Shown: piece by piece, positions 1 to 7,798 of the stretch
Numbering within the stretch: the first letter of the stretch is position 1
Layout of the letters: each line of letters begins with the position of its first letter
DNA from: CAYVZZ01 sp964456185
Lineage (GTDB): Bacteria > Pseudomonadota > Gammaproteobacteria > Pseudomonadales > Alcanivoracaceae
NCBI GenBank assembly: GCA_964456185.1
Contig: CAYVZZ010000012.1
Span: 1-31,953, forward strand
DNA length: 31,953 bases
Direction of reading: 5' to 3'
The notes under the pieces: generated by a model
The model's database searches: none
Told to the model about the DNA's origin: nothing
What the model saw: only the letters and a program-made list of their open reading frames with translations
Position numbers and translations under genes: made by a program

Positions 1-300
1 TCAAAAGGTCTGGGCTTCGCTGGCGGCATTAAGCGATGGAATTTTACTGCTCAAGACAATACTCATGGCAACTCGGTTTCGCACCGCCACATTGGTAGTG
101 TGGGCCAAAACCAAACGCCGGGCCGTGTGTTTAAAGGCAAGAAAATGCCAGGCCAGTTGGGTAATAAGCGCAACACGGTTCAGAACCTCGAAGTGGTTCG
201 TGTTGACGTGGAAAAGAATATTTTGCTGGTGAAGGGGGCGGTTCCCGGTGCAGTTGGTGCCGATCTCGTCATTCGTTCAGCTGTTAAGGCTAAAGCCTGA
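1..300 (+). CDS. rplC: 50S ribosomal protein L3, 3' part
   Basis: The window opens in frame inside this gene, so only the last 99 codons are present; the N-terminal half lies upstream. L3 is an early-assembly protein of the large subunit that sits near the peptidyl transferase centre. Visible hallmarks are KRWNF, the THGNS stretch and GQNQTPGRVFKGKKM; the glutamine in GQNQTPG is the family site methylated by PrmB. The C-terminus (LLVKGAVPGAVGADLVIR) is typical. It is followed after 14 bases by rplD, as in the S10 operon. Identity is secure from sequence and order. Confidence 0.97.
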   Translation, partial: SKGLGFAGGIKRWNFTAQDNTHGNSVSHRHIGSVGQNQTPGRVFKGKKMPGQLGNKRNTVQNLEVVRVDVEKNILLVKGAVPGAVGADLVIRSAVKAKA

Positions 301-314
301 AAGAGGAATAGAGG

Positions 315-917
315 ATGAATCTCAATACTGCCTCTGGAGGAAGTGTGGCTGTGTCTGAAGCCGCTTTTGGCAGAGACTTCAACGAACCCCTGGTTCATCA
401 GGTTGTGATTGCGTACTTGGCGGGTTCTCGTCAAGGTAGTAAAGCACAAAAGAATCGTTCGGCCGTATCTGGCGGTGGCAAGAAGCCATGGCGCCAAAAA
501 GGAACGGGTCGTGCTCGTGCGGGAACAATTCGTAGCCCGATATGGCGCGGCGGTGGCAAAACTTTTGCAGCCACCCCTCGTGACCATTCACAAAAAGTGA
601 ATCGCAAGATGTATCGTGCTGCAATGCAGTGCATTTTGTCAGAGTTGGTTCGTCAAGAACGTTTGCTAGTCGTTGACGAGTTTGCGGTAGAACAGCCGAA
701 AACACGTTTGTTGGCATCACAGCTAAAAGAGCTGAAAGCCAGTAAGGCTTTGATCGTTGCTGAAGAAGTCAGCCAAAACTTGTATTTGGCATCGCGTAAT
801 TTGCCGTATGTGTCTGTAACCGATACCAAAGGTGTGACGCCGCTTAGTCTGGTAGGTCATGAGAAGGTGGTCGTTACTGTCTCGGCACTAAAACAACTCG
901 AGGAGGCGTTGGCATGA
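315..917 (+). CDS. rplD: 50S ribosomal protein L4
   Basis: A 200-residue protein, the same size as E. coli L4. Hallmarks are FGRDFNEPLVHQVV near the N-terminus, the basic tunnel loop GKKPWRQKGTGRARAG around residues 55-72, and HSQKVNRKMYRAA. L4 binds 23S rRNA and lines the exit tunnel; in E. coli it also represses the S10 operon by acting on the leader, which is upstream of this window. The start at 315 has an AAGAGG Shine-Dalgarno at 301-306. The stop overlaps the rplW start by four bases (ATGA), which suggests coupled translation. Confidence 0.98.
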   Translation: MNLNTASGGSVAVSEAAFGRDFNEPLVHQVVIAYLAGSRQGSKAQKNRSAVSGGGKKPWRQKGTGRARAGTIRSPIWRGGGKTFAATPRDHSQKVNRKMYRAAMQCILSELVRQERLLVVDEFAVEQPKTRLLASQLKELKASKALIVAEEVSQNLYLASRNLPYVSVTDTKGVTPLSLVGHEKVVVTVSALKQLEEALA

Positions 918-1210
918 ATAGAGAGCGCATGCTTGAGGTGTTGTTGGCACCGCACATGACAGAGAAAACTGCACTGTTGGGTGAATCATCCAATCAGGTC
1001 GTATTTCGAGTAGCGCGCAGCGCTAATAAGCTTGAAATTAAACATGCAGTTGAGCAGTTGTTTGAAGTAAAAGTCGAGTCGGTTCGTACCGCTGTAGTTA
1101 AAGGCAAAACGAAAATGTTCGGTCGTATTCAAGGCCGGCGTTCGACTTGGAAGAAAGCCTATGTCCGCCTGCAAGAAGGTCAAGACATTAACTTCATTGA
1201 TATCGAGTAA
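914..1210 (+). CDS. rplW: 50S ribosomal protein L23
   Basis: A 98-residue L23 homologue. The N-terminus (APHMTEKTALLGE) and the mid-region FEVKVESVRTAVVKGKTK followed by the basic GRIQGRRSTWKKAYV are typical. In the ribosome L23 sits at the mouth of the exit tunnel and docks trigger factor and SRP. Translation starts inside the last codons of rplD (ATGA overlap), so it is probably translationally coupled to L4. rplB follows after 12 bases. Confidence 0.98.
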   Translation: MNRERMLEVLLAPHMTEKTALLGESSNQVVFRVARSANKLEIKHAVEQLFEVKVESVRTAVVKGKTKMFGRIQGRRSTWKKAYVRLQEGQDINFIDIE

Positions 1211-1222
1211 CGGGAGCGAGAG

Positions 1223-2047
1223 ATGGCATTAGTTAAAAGTAAGCCGACCTCCCCGGGACGCCGTTTTGTCGTCAAGGTCGTCAATAAAGAGCTGCATAAG
1301 GGGGCTGGTTACGCGCCCTTATTGGAAAGCCAAAAGCGTTATGCAGGTCGTAACAATCAAGGTCGTATCACCGTGCGCCGTAAAGGTGGCGGTCACAAAC
1401 AAAAGTATCGTGTAATCGACTTTCGTCGCAATAAGTTCCGGGTTCAGGGTGTGGTTGAGCGCCTTGAGTATGATCCGAACCGTTCAGCTCATATTGCACT
1501 GATTAAATACAGTGATGGTGAGCGTCGTTACATCCTTGCACCTAAGGGCTTGTCAGCCGGTGATATCGTCAAGGCTGGCGATGATGCTCCCGCTAAAGTT
1601 GGCAATGCTTTGCCATTGCGTAATATGCCGCTTGGCTCTGCAGTGCACAATGTCGAGTTGAAGCCTGGGAAAGGTGGTCAATTGGCTCGCTCTGCAGGCA
1701 CCTCGGCACGTGTTTTGGCTAAAGACGGCGGATACGTTACCTTGCGCATGCGTTCAGGCGAAATGCGTAAAGTGAATGCTGAATGCCTGGCTACATTGGG
1801 TGAAGTGAGCAACAGTGAGCATGCTTTGCGTTCATTGGGTAAGGCGGGTGCATCCCGCTGGCGTGGTAAGCGCCCGGCTGTTCGTGGTGCTGCTATGAAC
1901 CCGATCGATCACCCGCATGGTGGTGGTGAAGGCCGTTCATCTGGTGGTCGTCATCCGGTAACGCCCTGGGGTGTTCCGACTAAAGGCTATAAAACGCGTA
2001 CCAATAAGCGTACTAGCAAAATGATCGTGCGCGATCGTCGTAAATAA
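1223..2047 (+). CDS. rplB: 50S ribosomal protein L2
   Basis: A 274-residue protein, full length for the family. It shows the RNA-binding OB/SH3 core (GRNNQGRITVRRKGGGHKQ; YDPNRSAHIALI) and the C-terminal NPIDHPHGGGEGR motif containing the histidine implicated in peptidyl transferase function, then the basic tail ending MIVRDRRK. L2 is required for subunit association and peptidyl transfer. A GGGAGCGAGAG stretch just before the ATG supplies the ribosome binding site. It lies between rplW and rpsS as expected. Confidence 0.98.
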   Translation: MALVKSKPTSPGRRFVVKVVNKELHKGAGYAPLLESQKRYAGRNNQGRITVRRKGGGHKQKYRVIDFRRNKFRVQGVVERLEYDPNRSAHIALIKYSDGERRYILAPKGLSAGDIVKAGDDAPAKVGNALPLRNMPLGSAVHNVELKPGKGGQLARSAGTSARVLAKDGGYVTLRMRSGEMRKVNAECLATLGEVSNSEHALRSLGKAGASRWRGKRPAVRGAAMNPIDHPHGGGEGRSSGGRHPVTPWGVPTKGYKTRTNKRTSKMIVRDRRK

Positions 2048-2065
2048 GAGTAGAGAGGTTTAGCT

Positions 2066-2341
2066 GTGCCACGTTCTTTGAAAAAAGGGCCGTTTGTCGA
2101 CCACCATTTACTTCGTAAGGTGGAAGATGCGGCGGAAGCGGGTTCGCGCAAGCCGATCAAGACTTGGTCGCGCCGTTCCATGATTATTCCCGATATGGTG
2201 GGACTCACCATTGCAGTGCATAACGGCCGTCAGCATGTGCCGGTTTTGGTTTCTGAGCACATGGTGGGTCACAAGCTGGGTGAATTCGCGATGACCCGCA
2301 CGTTCCGTGGTCATATTGTCGACAAGAAAGCCAAGCGTTGA
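2066..2341 (+). CDS. rpsS: 30S ribosomal protein S19 (GTG start)
   Basis: A 91-residue S19 with the N-terminal PRSLKKGPFVDHHLL and the central SRRSMIIPDMVG and HNGRQHVPV motifs. S19 pairs with S13 in the head of the small subunit and contacts the A-site tRNA. The start codon is GTG at 2066, as PRSLKKGPF must directly follow the initiator methionine; AGAGAGG lies upstream at 2051-2058. It is followed closely by rplV. Confidence 0.97.
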   Translation: MPRSLKKGPFVDHHLLRKVEDAAEAGSRKPIKTWSRRSMIIPDMVGLTIAVHNGRQHVPVLVSEHMVGHKLGEFAMTRTFRGHIVDKKAKR

Positions 2342-2352
2342 GGATGACTGAG

Positions 2353-2694
2353 ATGGCTACTGAAACAACAGCACGTTTACGAGGCGCACGTATCTCGGCG
2401 CAGAAAGTACGACTCGTGGCTGACCAGATTCGTGGTTTGCAAGTGGAGCAGGCGCTGAATTTCTTGCAATTCTCTACTAAGAAGGCTGCGCGCATTGTCT
2501 TAAAGGTGCTCGAGTCTGCAATTGCGAACGCAGAAAATAATGAAGGTGCCGACGTCGATGAGTTGAAAGTATCAACGGTGTTCGTCGATGAAGGAATGGT
2601 AATGAAGCGTATTCGTCCTCGTGCCAAGGGCCGAGCTGACCGGATTCTTAAGCAGACCTGCCACATTACCGTGAAAGTTTCCGAAGGAGTGTAA
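2353..2694 (+). CDS. rplV: 50S ribosomal protein L22
   Basis: L22 spans the exit tunnel with a long beta-hairpin, seen here as VFVDEGMVMKRIRPRAKGRAD, the region where macrolide resistance mutations map. The core SAQKVRLVADQIRG and VLESAIANAENN are canonical. The open frame extends back to a TTG at 2338 and an ATG at 2344, but the ATG at 2353 is preferred: it has GAGG at 2340-2343 at good spacing and gives 113 residues, close to the 110 of E. coli. With the longer frames the Shine-Dalgarno would abut or overlap the start. Confidence 0.95.
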   Translation: MATETTARLRGARISAQKVRLVADQIRGLQVEQALNFLQFSTKKAARIVLKVLESAIANAENNEGADVDELKVSTVFVDEGMVMKRIRPRAKGRADRILKQTCHITVKVSEGV

Positions 2695-2698
2695 CTCG

Positions 2699-3388
2699 AT
2701 GGGCCAGAAAGTACATCCGATCGGTATCCGTTTGGGGATTGTGAAACAGCACAATTCACTCTGGTATGCCAATCCAAAGGACTACTCAGACTACTTGGTT
2801 ACTGATCTCCAGGTGCGCGAGTATCTGTTTGATCGTTTGAAGAAGGCGTCTGTGGGTCGTATCAAGATTGAGCGCCCCTCTGAAAATGTTCGCATCACTA
2901 TCTTTACTGCCCGTCCCGGTATCGTGATTGGCAAAAAAGGGGAAGATGTTGAGCGCCTTCGCAAAGATGTAGCCAAGCTGATGGGCTTGCCTGTTCACAT
3001 TAATATCGAAGAGATCCGCAAGCCTAATCTGGATGCTCGCTTGGTTGCCGATAATATTGCCAGCCAGCTTGAGCGCCGTATTATGTTTCGTCGCGCTATG
3101 AAACGCGCCGTACAAAATACGCTTAAGTCCGGTGCTGAGGGTATCCGAGTTCAGGTGTCTGGCCGATTGGGTGGTGCAGAAATTGCGCGAACCGAGTGGT
3201 ATCGCGAAGGACGGGTTCCGCTGCATACATTGCGTGCTGACGTCGATTACGCCAGTGTACGTGCCGAGACAACATACGGCACGATCGGTGTTAAGGTCTG
3301 GATTTTCCGTGGCGAGATTCTCGGCGGGATGGAAGAGGTTCAGGAAGAAAAGCAAACCAAAGGCGGCAAACGTCGCGGCCGTGGTTAA
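2699..3388 (+). CDS. rpsC: 30S ribosomal protein S3
   Basis: A 229-residue S3. It begins MGQKVHPIGIRLGI and carries a KH domain with the GIVIGKKGEDVERLRKDV signature (about residues 72-90), then the C-terminal domain with SGRLGGAEIARTEWYREGRVPLHT. S3 lines the mRNA entry channel and contributes to helicase activity. The C-terminus is glycine/arginine/lysine rich. It starts four bases after rplV with AAGGAG upstream, and rplP follows after 13 bases. Confidence 0.98.
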   Translation: MGQKVHPIGIRLGIVKQHNSLWYANPKDYSDYLVTDLQVREYLFDRLKKASVGRIKIERPSENVRITIFTARPGIVIGKKGEDVERLRKDVAKLMGLPVHINIEEIRKPNLDARLVADNIASQLERRIMFRRAMKRAVQNTLKSGAEGIRVQVSGRLGGAEIARTEWYREGRVPLHTLRADVDYASVRAETTYGTIGVKVWIFRGEILGGMEEVQEEKQTKGGKRRGRG

Positions 3389-3401
3389 AGGGTAACGAAA
3401 C

Positions 3402-3815
3402 ATGTTGCAGCCAAAACGTACCAAGTTCAGAAAAATGCACAAGGGGCGCAATCGCGGTCTCGCACAGCGAGGCAGCAAGGTCTCTTTCGGCACAATCGGT
3501 CTCCAGGCAACCGGTCGTGGTCGCCTCACCGCTCGTCAAATTGAAGCGGGGCGTCGTGCCATGACGCGTCACATTAAGCGTGGCGGTAAGATTTGGATTC
3601 GTGTTTTCCCTGACAAGCCAATTACCAAGAAGCCTCTCGAAGTACGTATGGGTAAAGGTAAAGGTTCTGTTGAGTACTGGGTTGCACCGATTCAACCGGG
3701 TCGCATGATTTTTGAGATGGAAGGTGTATCTGACGAGGTTGCCCGCGAAGCATTCCGCTTGGCCGCAACTAAACTTCCGATTAGCACGCGTGTAGTTGAA
3801 CGGACGGTAATGTAA
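3402..3815 (+). CDS. rplP: 50S ribosomal protein L16
   Basis: A 137-residue L16, starting MLQPKRTKFRKMHKGRNRG, with RGGKIWIRVFPDKPITKKP and GKGKGSVEYWVAPIQPG. L16 organises the tRNA-binding A and P site region of the large subunit and helps late assembly. It is complete and matches the family length. rpmC starts two bases downstream, so the two are probably coupled. Confidence 0.98.
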   Translation: MLQPKRTKFRKMHKGRNRGLAQRGSKVSFGTIGLQATGRGRLTARQIEAGRRAMTRHIKRGGKIWIRVFPDKPITKKPLEVRMGKGKGSVEYWVAPIQPGRMIFEMEGVSDEVAREAFRLAATKLPISTRVVERTVM

Positions 3816-3817
3816 TC

Positions 3818-4012
3818 ATGAAAGCTATTGAGTTGAGAGAAAAGAGCTTGGACGAGTTGCACGTATTGCAACTTGAGTTACAAGAGCAGCAATTTAAGAT
3901 GCGCATGAAGCAGGCCTCTGGACAGCTGTCAAAGACACATGAGTTGGGTCAGGTTCGTCGCAATGTAGCACGTGTCAAGACCATCATTACCGAAAAGCGA
4001 GGTAATTCATAA
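3818..4012 (+). CDS. rpmC: 50S ribosomal protein L29
   Basis: A 64-residue, mostly helical protein: MKAIELREKSLDEL, then QFKMRMKQASGQLSKTHEL and QVRRNVARVKTIITEK, the two-helix hairpin of L29. It sits beside L23 at the tunnel exit. It is squeezed between rplP and rpsQ; its TAA stop shares one base with the rpsQ start (TAATG). Confidence 0.97.
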   Translation: MKAIELREKSLDELHVLQLELQEQQFKMRMKQASGQLSKTHELGQVRRNVARVKTIITEKRGNS

Positions 4013-4281
4013 TGGCCGAAGCACAACAGAAGTTGCACCGTACCGTTACCGGGCAAGTGGTCTCTGATAAAGCAGATAAAACCATTTCTGTATTGGTTGA
4101 GCGTCGCGTTAAGCACCCAATTTACGGTAAATACGTTCGCCGCAGCACCAAGTTGTTGGCGCATGATGCGGAAAACCAGTGTCGCCAAGGGGATCTGGTT
4201 GTAATTGAGGAAACGCGCCCACTATCGGCACGTAAATCCTGGACTTTGGTTGAAGTGCTAGAGAAAGCACCGGAAGCCTAA
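4012..4281 (+). CDS. rpsQ: 30S ribosomal protein S17
   Basis: An 89-residue OB-fold protein that binds 16S rRNA early in assembly. Typical segments are LHRTVTGQVVSDKADKTISV, the basic HPIYGKYVRRSTK loop and the QGDLVVIEETRPLSARKSW motif. It is the last gene of the S10-type transcription unit; a 53-base gap with a small hairpin separates it from rplN, where the spc-type unit begins. Confidence 0.97.
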   Translation: MAEAQQKLHRTVTGQVVSDKADKTISVLVERRVKHPIYGKYVRRSTKLLAHDAENQCRQGDLVVIEETRPLSARKSWTLVEVLEKAPEA

Positions 4282-4295
4282 ATTCTATTTGCATT

Positions 4296-4314
4296 ACCCG
4301 CCGTATGTTGGTGG
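4296..4314 (+). promoter_or_regulatory. hairpin in the rpsQ-rplN gap
   Basis: CCCGCC at 4296-4301 can pair with GGTGGG at 4309-4314 (one G-T pair) around a 7-base loop. It sits at the boundary where the spc operon begins in E. coli. No T-run follows, so it is not an obvious terminator, and I could not find a convincing -35/-10 pair here. Function is unknown; it may be a processing or attenuation element. Confidence 0.35.
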
Positions 4315-4334
4315 GAGAATGGAGAACGAGAGCG

Positions 4335-4703
4335 ATGATTCAAACAGAAAGCATGCTCGAAGTCGCTGATAACAGTGGCGCGCGTCGAGTCCAGTGCATT
4401 AAAGTGCTTGGCGGCTCGCATCGACGCTATGCTGCCATCGGCGACATTGTCAAAGTGGCTGTAAAAGATGCTATTCCACGTGGCCGTGTAAAAAAAGGTG
4501 ACGTGATGGATGCGGTTGTTGTACGCACTTGTAAGGGCGTGCGCCGGCAAGATGGTTCACTGATTCGTTTCGACGAAAATGCTGCGGTCTTGCTTAATGG
4601 TCAACAGGCACCGGTAGGTACTCGTATTTTTGGTCCGGTCACTCGTGAACTGCGTACTGCAAAGTTCATGAAGATCGTTTCACTCGCTCCCGAAGTTCTT
4701 TAA
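4335..4703 (+). CDS. rplN: 50S ribosomal protein L14
   Basis: L14 forms an inter-subunit bridge and is the target of the silencing factor RsfS. Canonical segments are MIQTESMLEVADNSGAR, KVLGGSHRRYAAIGD, VKKGDVMDAVVVRT and the C-terminal FGPVTRELR. The open frame extends back to 4305, but the ATG at 4335 gives the exact family N-terminus and 122 residues; AGAACGAGAG upstream supplies a weak Shine-Dalgarno. It is the first gene of the spc-type group, with rplX 14 bases downstream. Confidence 0.96.
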   Translation: MIQTESMLEVADNSGARRVQCIKVLGGSHRRYAAIGDIVKVAVKDAIPRGRVKKGDVMDAVVVRTCKGVRRQDGSLIRFDENAAVLLNGQQAPVGTRIFGPVTRELRTAKFMKIVSLAPEVL

Positions 4704-4717
4704 GGCAGGTCAAAATC

Positions 4718-5032
4718 ATGCAAAAGATTAAGCGCGATGATGAAGTTGTCGTAATTGCCGGTAAAGACAAAGGGCGTCGTGGCAAAGTATTGCAAGTGCG
4801 TTCCGATGACCAACTGTTAGTTGCTGGCATCAACATGGTGAAGAAACACCAACGCGGCAATCCTCAAGCTGGTGTCCAGGGTGGCATCATCGATAAGGAA
4901 GCCCCCATTCATGCTTCCAATATTGCCATTTGGAATGCAGCTGCCGGTCGTGCTGACCGTGTAGGGATTCGTACGGAAAGTGGACAGAAGGTTCGTTTCT
5001 TTAAATCGGACGATTCTGTCATTGATGCCTGA
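4718..5032 (+). CDS. rplX: 50S ribosomal protein L24
   Basis: A 104-residue L24 with an N-terminal KOW motif (DDEVVVIAGKDKGRRGKVLQV, residues about 7-27) and the typical HQRGNPQAGVQGGI and HASNIAIWN segments. L24 is one of the two assembly initiators of the large subunit. rplE starts eight bases later. In E. coli, S8 represses this operon by binding near the rplX-rplE junction; I did not recognise that site with confidence here. Confidence 0.97.
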   Translation: MQKIKRDDEVVVIAGKDKGRRGKVLQVRSDDQLLVAGINMVKKHQRGNPQAGVQGGIIDKEAPIHASNIAIWNAAAGRADRVGIRTESGQKVRFFKSDDSVIDA

Positions 5033-5040
5033 GGTTGACG

Positions 5041-5580
5041 ATGAGTAATTTGTACCAGACTTATAAAGAAGAGATCGTGCCGAAACTGATGAAAGAGTTT
5101 GGTTACGACAATATCATGCAGGTGCCCAAGATCACCAAGGTCACTCTAAATATGGGTGTCGGTGAAGCGGTGCAGGATCGCAAAGCACTTGATGGTGCTG
5201 TTTCTGACATGACCGCGATTAGCGGCCAGAAACCGATCGTTACTTACGCACGTAAATCAGTCGCCGGGTTTAAAATTCGTGAAGGCTGGCCGATTGGTGC
5301 CAAAGTGACATTGCGTAGCGAGCGCATGTACGAGTTCCTGAATCGCTTGGTCGATGTGGCTATTCCACGCTTCCGTGATTTCCGGGGCTTGAACCCTAAA
5401 TCATTTGATGGCCGTGGTAATTTTTCCATGGGTGTCCGCGAGCAGATCGTTTTTCCTGAAATCGAATACGATAAGGTCGACAAGCTGCGCGGCATGGATA
5501 TCACCGTAACGACCACTGCTAATACCGATGACGAAGCGCGTGCCTTGCTGCGTGCTTTCAATTTCCCGCTTAAAGGCTGA
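5041..5580 (+). CDS. rplE: 50S ribosomal protein L5
   Basis: L5 binds 5S rRNA in the central protuberance. The protein carries KITKVTLNMGVGEAV, SGQKPIVTYARKSVAGFKIR, and DFRGLNPKSFDGRGNFSMGVREQIVFPEI, all diagnostic. The frame extends to a TTG at 5035, but the ATG at 5041 gives MSNLYQTYKEE and 179 residues, equal to E. coli L5, with GAGG at 5031-5034. rpsN follows after 11 bases. Confidence 0.97.
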   Translation: MSNLYQTYKEEIVPKLMKEFGYDNIMQVPKITKVTLNMGVGEAVQDRKALDGAVSDMTAISGQKPIVTYARKSVAGFKIREGWPIGAKVTLRSERMYEFLNRLVDVAIPRFRDFRGLNPKSFDGRGNFSMGVREQIVFPEIEYDKVDKLRGMDITVTTTANTDDEARALLRAFNFPLKG

Positions 5581-5591
5581 GAGGAAGAGAC

Positions 5592-5897
5592 ATGGCAAAG
5601 ATTTCCATGAAGGAACGGGAGAAGAAGCGCACTAAATTGGTAGCGAAATATGCTGCCAAGCGTGCCGAACTTAAGGAAATTATCCGTAATCCCGAAACCG
5701 AGATGGAAGATAAGTGGTTCGCCCAGCTGCAGCTGCAAAAGTTGCCGCGTGATTCCTCGCGCGTACGTCAGCGCAATCGCTGCCGTTTGACTGGTCGCCC
5801 TCACGGGTATTACCGCAAATTTGGCCTCAGCCGCATTAAGCTACGTGAAGCTGCGATGCGTGGTGACATTCCTGGTCTTGTTAAGTCCAGCTGGTAA
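5592..5897 (+). CDS. rpsN: 30S ribosomal protein S14 (zinc-free type)
   Basis: A 101-residue S14 with SRVRQRNRCRLTGRPHGYYRKFGLSR near the C-terminus. It is the long form that has lost the zinc-binding cysteine pairs (only one cysteine is seen), as in enterobacteria. It sits in the head of the small subunit near S3 and S10. GAGGAAGAG lies just upstream of the ATG. Confidence 0.97.
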   Translation: MAKISMKEREKKRTKLVAKYAAKRAELKEIIRNPETEMEDKWFAQLQLQKLPRDSSRVRQRNRCRLTGRPHGYYRKFGLSRIKLREAAMRGDIPGLVKSSW

Positions 5898-5915
5898 GAG
5901 TACGGAGTAAATCGC

Positions 5916-6308
5916 ATGAGTATGCAAGATACATTGGCGGATATGTTTACCCGTGTTCGCAATGCGCAAATGGCGCAGAAAGAAACCGTTACAATGCCGT
6001 CTTCCAAGCAGAAGGTCGCAATTGCGAATCTGCTGCAACAAGAAGGCTTTATTGCCGGTAGCAGTGTTTCAACTGATGGTAAGCCAAACTTGACTATCGA
6101 ATTGAAATATTACGAAGGCAAACCGGTTATTGAAACAATCAAACGAGTAAGTCGTCCTGGGCTGCGCATCTATAAAGCAGCGGATGAAATCCCTTCTGTT
6201 CAAGGTGGATTGGGTATTGTGGTTGTTTCAACCAGCAAAGGTATCATGACTGATCGTGCCGCACGCCAGGCTAAAGTGGGCGGCGAGCTGATCTGTGAAG
6301 TGTCGTAA
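5916..6308 (+). CDS. rpsH: 30S ribosomal protein S8
   Basis: A 130-residue S8: MSMQDTLADMFTRVRNAQMA at the N-terminus, KRVSRPGLRIYKAADEIP in the middle and the signature GGLGIVVVSTSKGIMTD followed by GGELICEV. S8 nucleates the platform of the small subunit; in E. coli it is the autogenous repressor of the spc operon. TACGGAGTAA precedes the start. The stop is followed by a 28-base spacer before rplF. Confidence 0.98.
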   Translation: MSMQDTLADMFTRVRNAQMAQKETVTMPSSKQKVAIANLLQQEGFIAGSSVSTDGKPNLTIELKYYEGKPVIETIKRVSRPGLRIYKAADEIPSVQGGLGIVVVSTSKGIMTDRAARQAKVGGELICEVS

Positions 6309-6336
6309 TCGCAAGCGATCAAATTAGGATAGGGCA

Positions 6337-6870
6337 ATGTCTAGAATAGCGAAGAGTCCAGTTGTTATCCCGGAAGGCGTCAATGTGACACTTGATGGTG
6401 ATCAAATTACTGTTAAGGGCAAGAAAGAAACGCTGAACACGCGGATTAACCCACTCGTCGAAATTACCGAGAGTGAAGGCACGCTGACGTTCTCCCCGCG
6501 TAAGGACAATACTGCCGGCTGGAGCATGACGGGCACATTCCGCTCTCTGGTGAATGGCATGGTCGTTGGTGTTACGGAAGGTTATGAGCGCAAACTTGAA
6601 CTGGTTGGCGTGGGTTATCGTGCTCAAGCGAAAGGCAAATCAATCAACCTGACGTTAGGTTTTTCGCATCCGGTTGAATATCAACTACCAGAAGGCGTCG
6701 AAGCGGAAACACCCAGTCAGACCGAGATTGTCCTGAAATCGGCTAACAAGCAACTGGTCGGTCAAGTTGCCGCTGAAATTCGTCGTTTCCGTCCACCCGA
6801 GCCTTATAAAGGTAAAGGTGTACGTTACGCGGGCGAGCAAGTCCGTCGTAAAGAAGCGAAGAAGAAATAA
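6337..6870 (+). CDS. rplF: 50S ribosomal protein L6
   Basis: A 177-residue L6 made of two repeats. SRIAKSPVVIPEGV starts the first; RKLELVGVGYRAQ and the C-terminal signature RFRPPEPYKGKGVRYAGEQVRRKEAKKK mark the second. It lies near the sarcin-ricin loop at the factor-binding site. It starts after GGATAGGGCA, and rplR follows 14 bases later. Confidence 0.98.
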   Translation: MSRIAKSPVVIPEGVNVTLDGDQITVKGKKETLNTRINPLVEITESEGTLTFSPRKDNTAGWSMTGTFRSLVNGMVVGVTEGYERKLELVGVGYRAQAKGKSINLTLGFSHPVEYQLPEGVEAETPSQTEIVLKSANKQLVGQVAAEIRRFRPPEPYKGKGVRYAGEQVRRKEAKKK

Positions 6871-6884
6871 TCGAGGATAATGGC

Positions 6885-7235
6885 ATGTTAAGCAAGAATG
6901 AACAACGTTTGCGTCGCGCCAAGCGCACACGCATGAAGATTCGCGAATTGGGCGCAACTCGACTCAGCGTGCATCGCACTCCTCGTCACATCTATGCACA
7001 AATTTTGTCTGCACAGGGTGACCAGGTTATTGCATCTGCCAGCACAGTCGAGAAAGACTTGCGTGCCAATGCAGGTGGCAATACCGATGCAGCCACTAAG
7101 GTTGGTGCACTCATTGCAGAGCGCGCCAAGGCTGCTGGCATCGAAGAGGTGGCTTTTGATCGTTCTGGCTTCCAATACCACGGTCGCGTGAAGGCTTTAG
7201 CTGACGCTGCTCGTGAAAACGGATTGAAATTTTAA
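6885..7235 (+). CDS. rplR: 50S ribosomal protein L18
   Basis: A 116-residue 5S rRNA-binding protein. The basic N-terminus (RLRRAKRTRMKIRELGATRL), the RTPRHIYAQIL strand and the C-terminal FDRSGFQYHGRVKALADAARENGLKF are canonical. It works with L5 to load 5S rRNA into the large subunit. ATCGAGGATAATGGC provides the start context, and rpsE follows 11 bases after the stop. Confidence 0.97.
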   Translation: MLSKNEQRLRRAKRTRMKIRELGATRLSVHRTPRHIYAQILSAQGDQVIASASTVEKDLRANAGGNTDAATKVGALIAERAKAAGIEEVAFDRSGFQYHGRVKALADAARENGLKF

Positions 7236-7246
7236 GGTAATCCATT

Positions 7247-7744
7247 ATGGCAAAGTTTGATTCCAGCGAAGGCTTGCAAGAAAAACTGGTTGAAGTCAAT
7301 CGCGTGTCCAAGGTTGTAAAAGGTGGACGTATTTTCACCTTCACCGCTCTGACTGTAGTGGGTGACGGCAACGGCAAAGTTGGCTTCGGTCGTGGTAAGG
7401 CGCGTGAAGTGCCTGCTGCTATCCAGAAAGCACTGGAAGCTGCCCGCCGCAACATGATTCAGGTGGATCTGAAAGGCACCACACTTCAGCACACCGTCAA
7501 GGCTCGCCACGGCGCGTCTAGTGTTTATATGCAGCCAGCAGCAGATGGTACGGGTGTGATTGCCGGTGGCGCGATGCGTGCCGTACTTGAAGTGGCAGGT
7601 GTTGAAAATGTGTTGGCAAAATGCCACGGCTCGACCAACCCAATTAATGTGGTTCATGCCACTTATAAAGGGTTGAAAGAAATGAAGTCGCCCGAGTCAA
7701 TTGCTGCTAAGCGCGGCAAGTCGGTCGAAGAAATCCTGGCATAA
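7247..7744 (+). CDS. rpsE: 30S ribosomal protein S5
   Basis: A 165-residue S5. The N-terminal double-stranded-RNA-like domain contains KVVKGGRIFTFTALTVVGDG and GKVGFGRGKAREVPAAIQKA; the C-terminal domain has GTGVIAGGAMRAVLEVAGV and KCHGSTNPINVVHATYKGL. S5 contributes to decoding fidelity and mRNA unwinding with S3 and S4. AAGG at 7234-7237 precedes the ATG. It is followed by an unusually long 54-base gap before rpmD. Confidence 0.98.
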   Translation: MAKFDSSEGLQEKLVEVNRVSKVVKGGRIFTFTALTVVGDGNGKVGFGRGKAREVPAAIQKALEAARRNMIQVDLKGTTLQHTVKARHGASSVYMQPAADGTGVIAGGAMRAVLEVAGVENVLAKCHGSTNPINVVHATYKGLKEMKSPESIAAKRGKSVEEILA

Positions 7745-7798
7745 GTTCCTGTCGTCTCATTTGTATTCGACAACAACGGAATAACTCGGAATTGAACA

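Noticed and set aside
2786..3529. Long antisense ORFs over the ribosomal genes (for example minus-strand 2786-3529 and 11489-12241)
   Set aside because: They lie opposite well-conserved r-protein and rpoA genes and resemble no family; they are by-products of codon bias.
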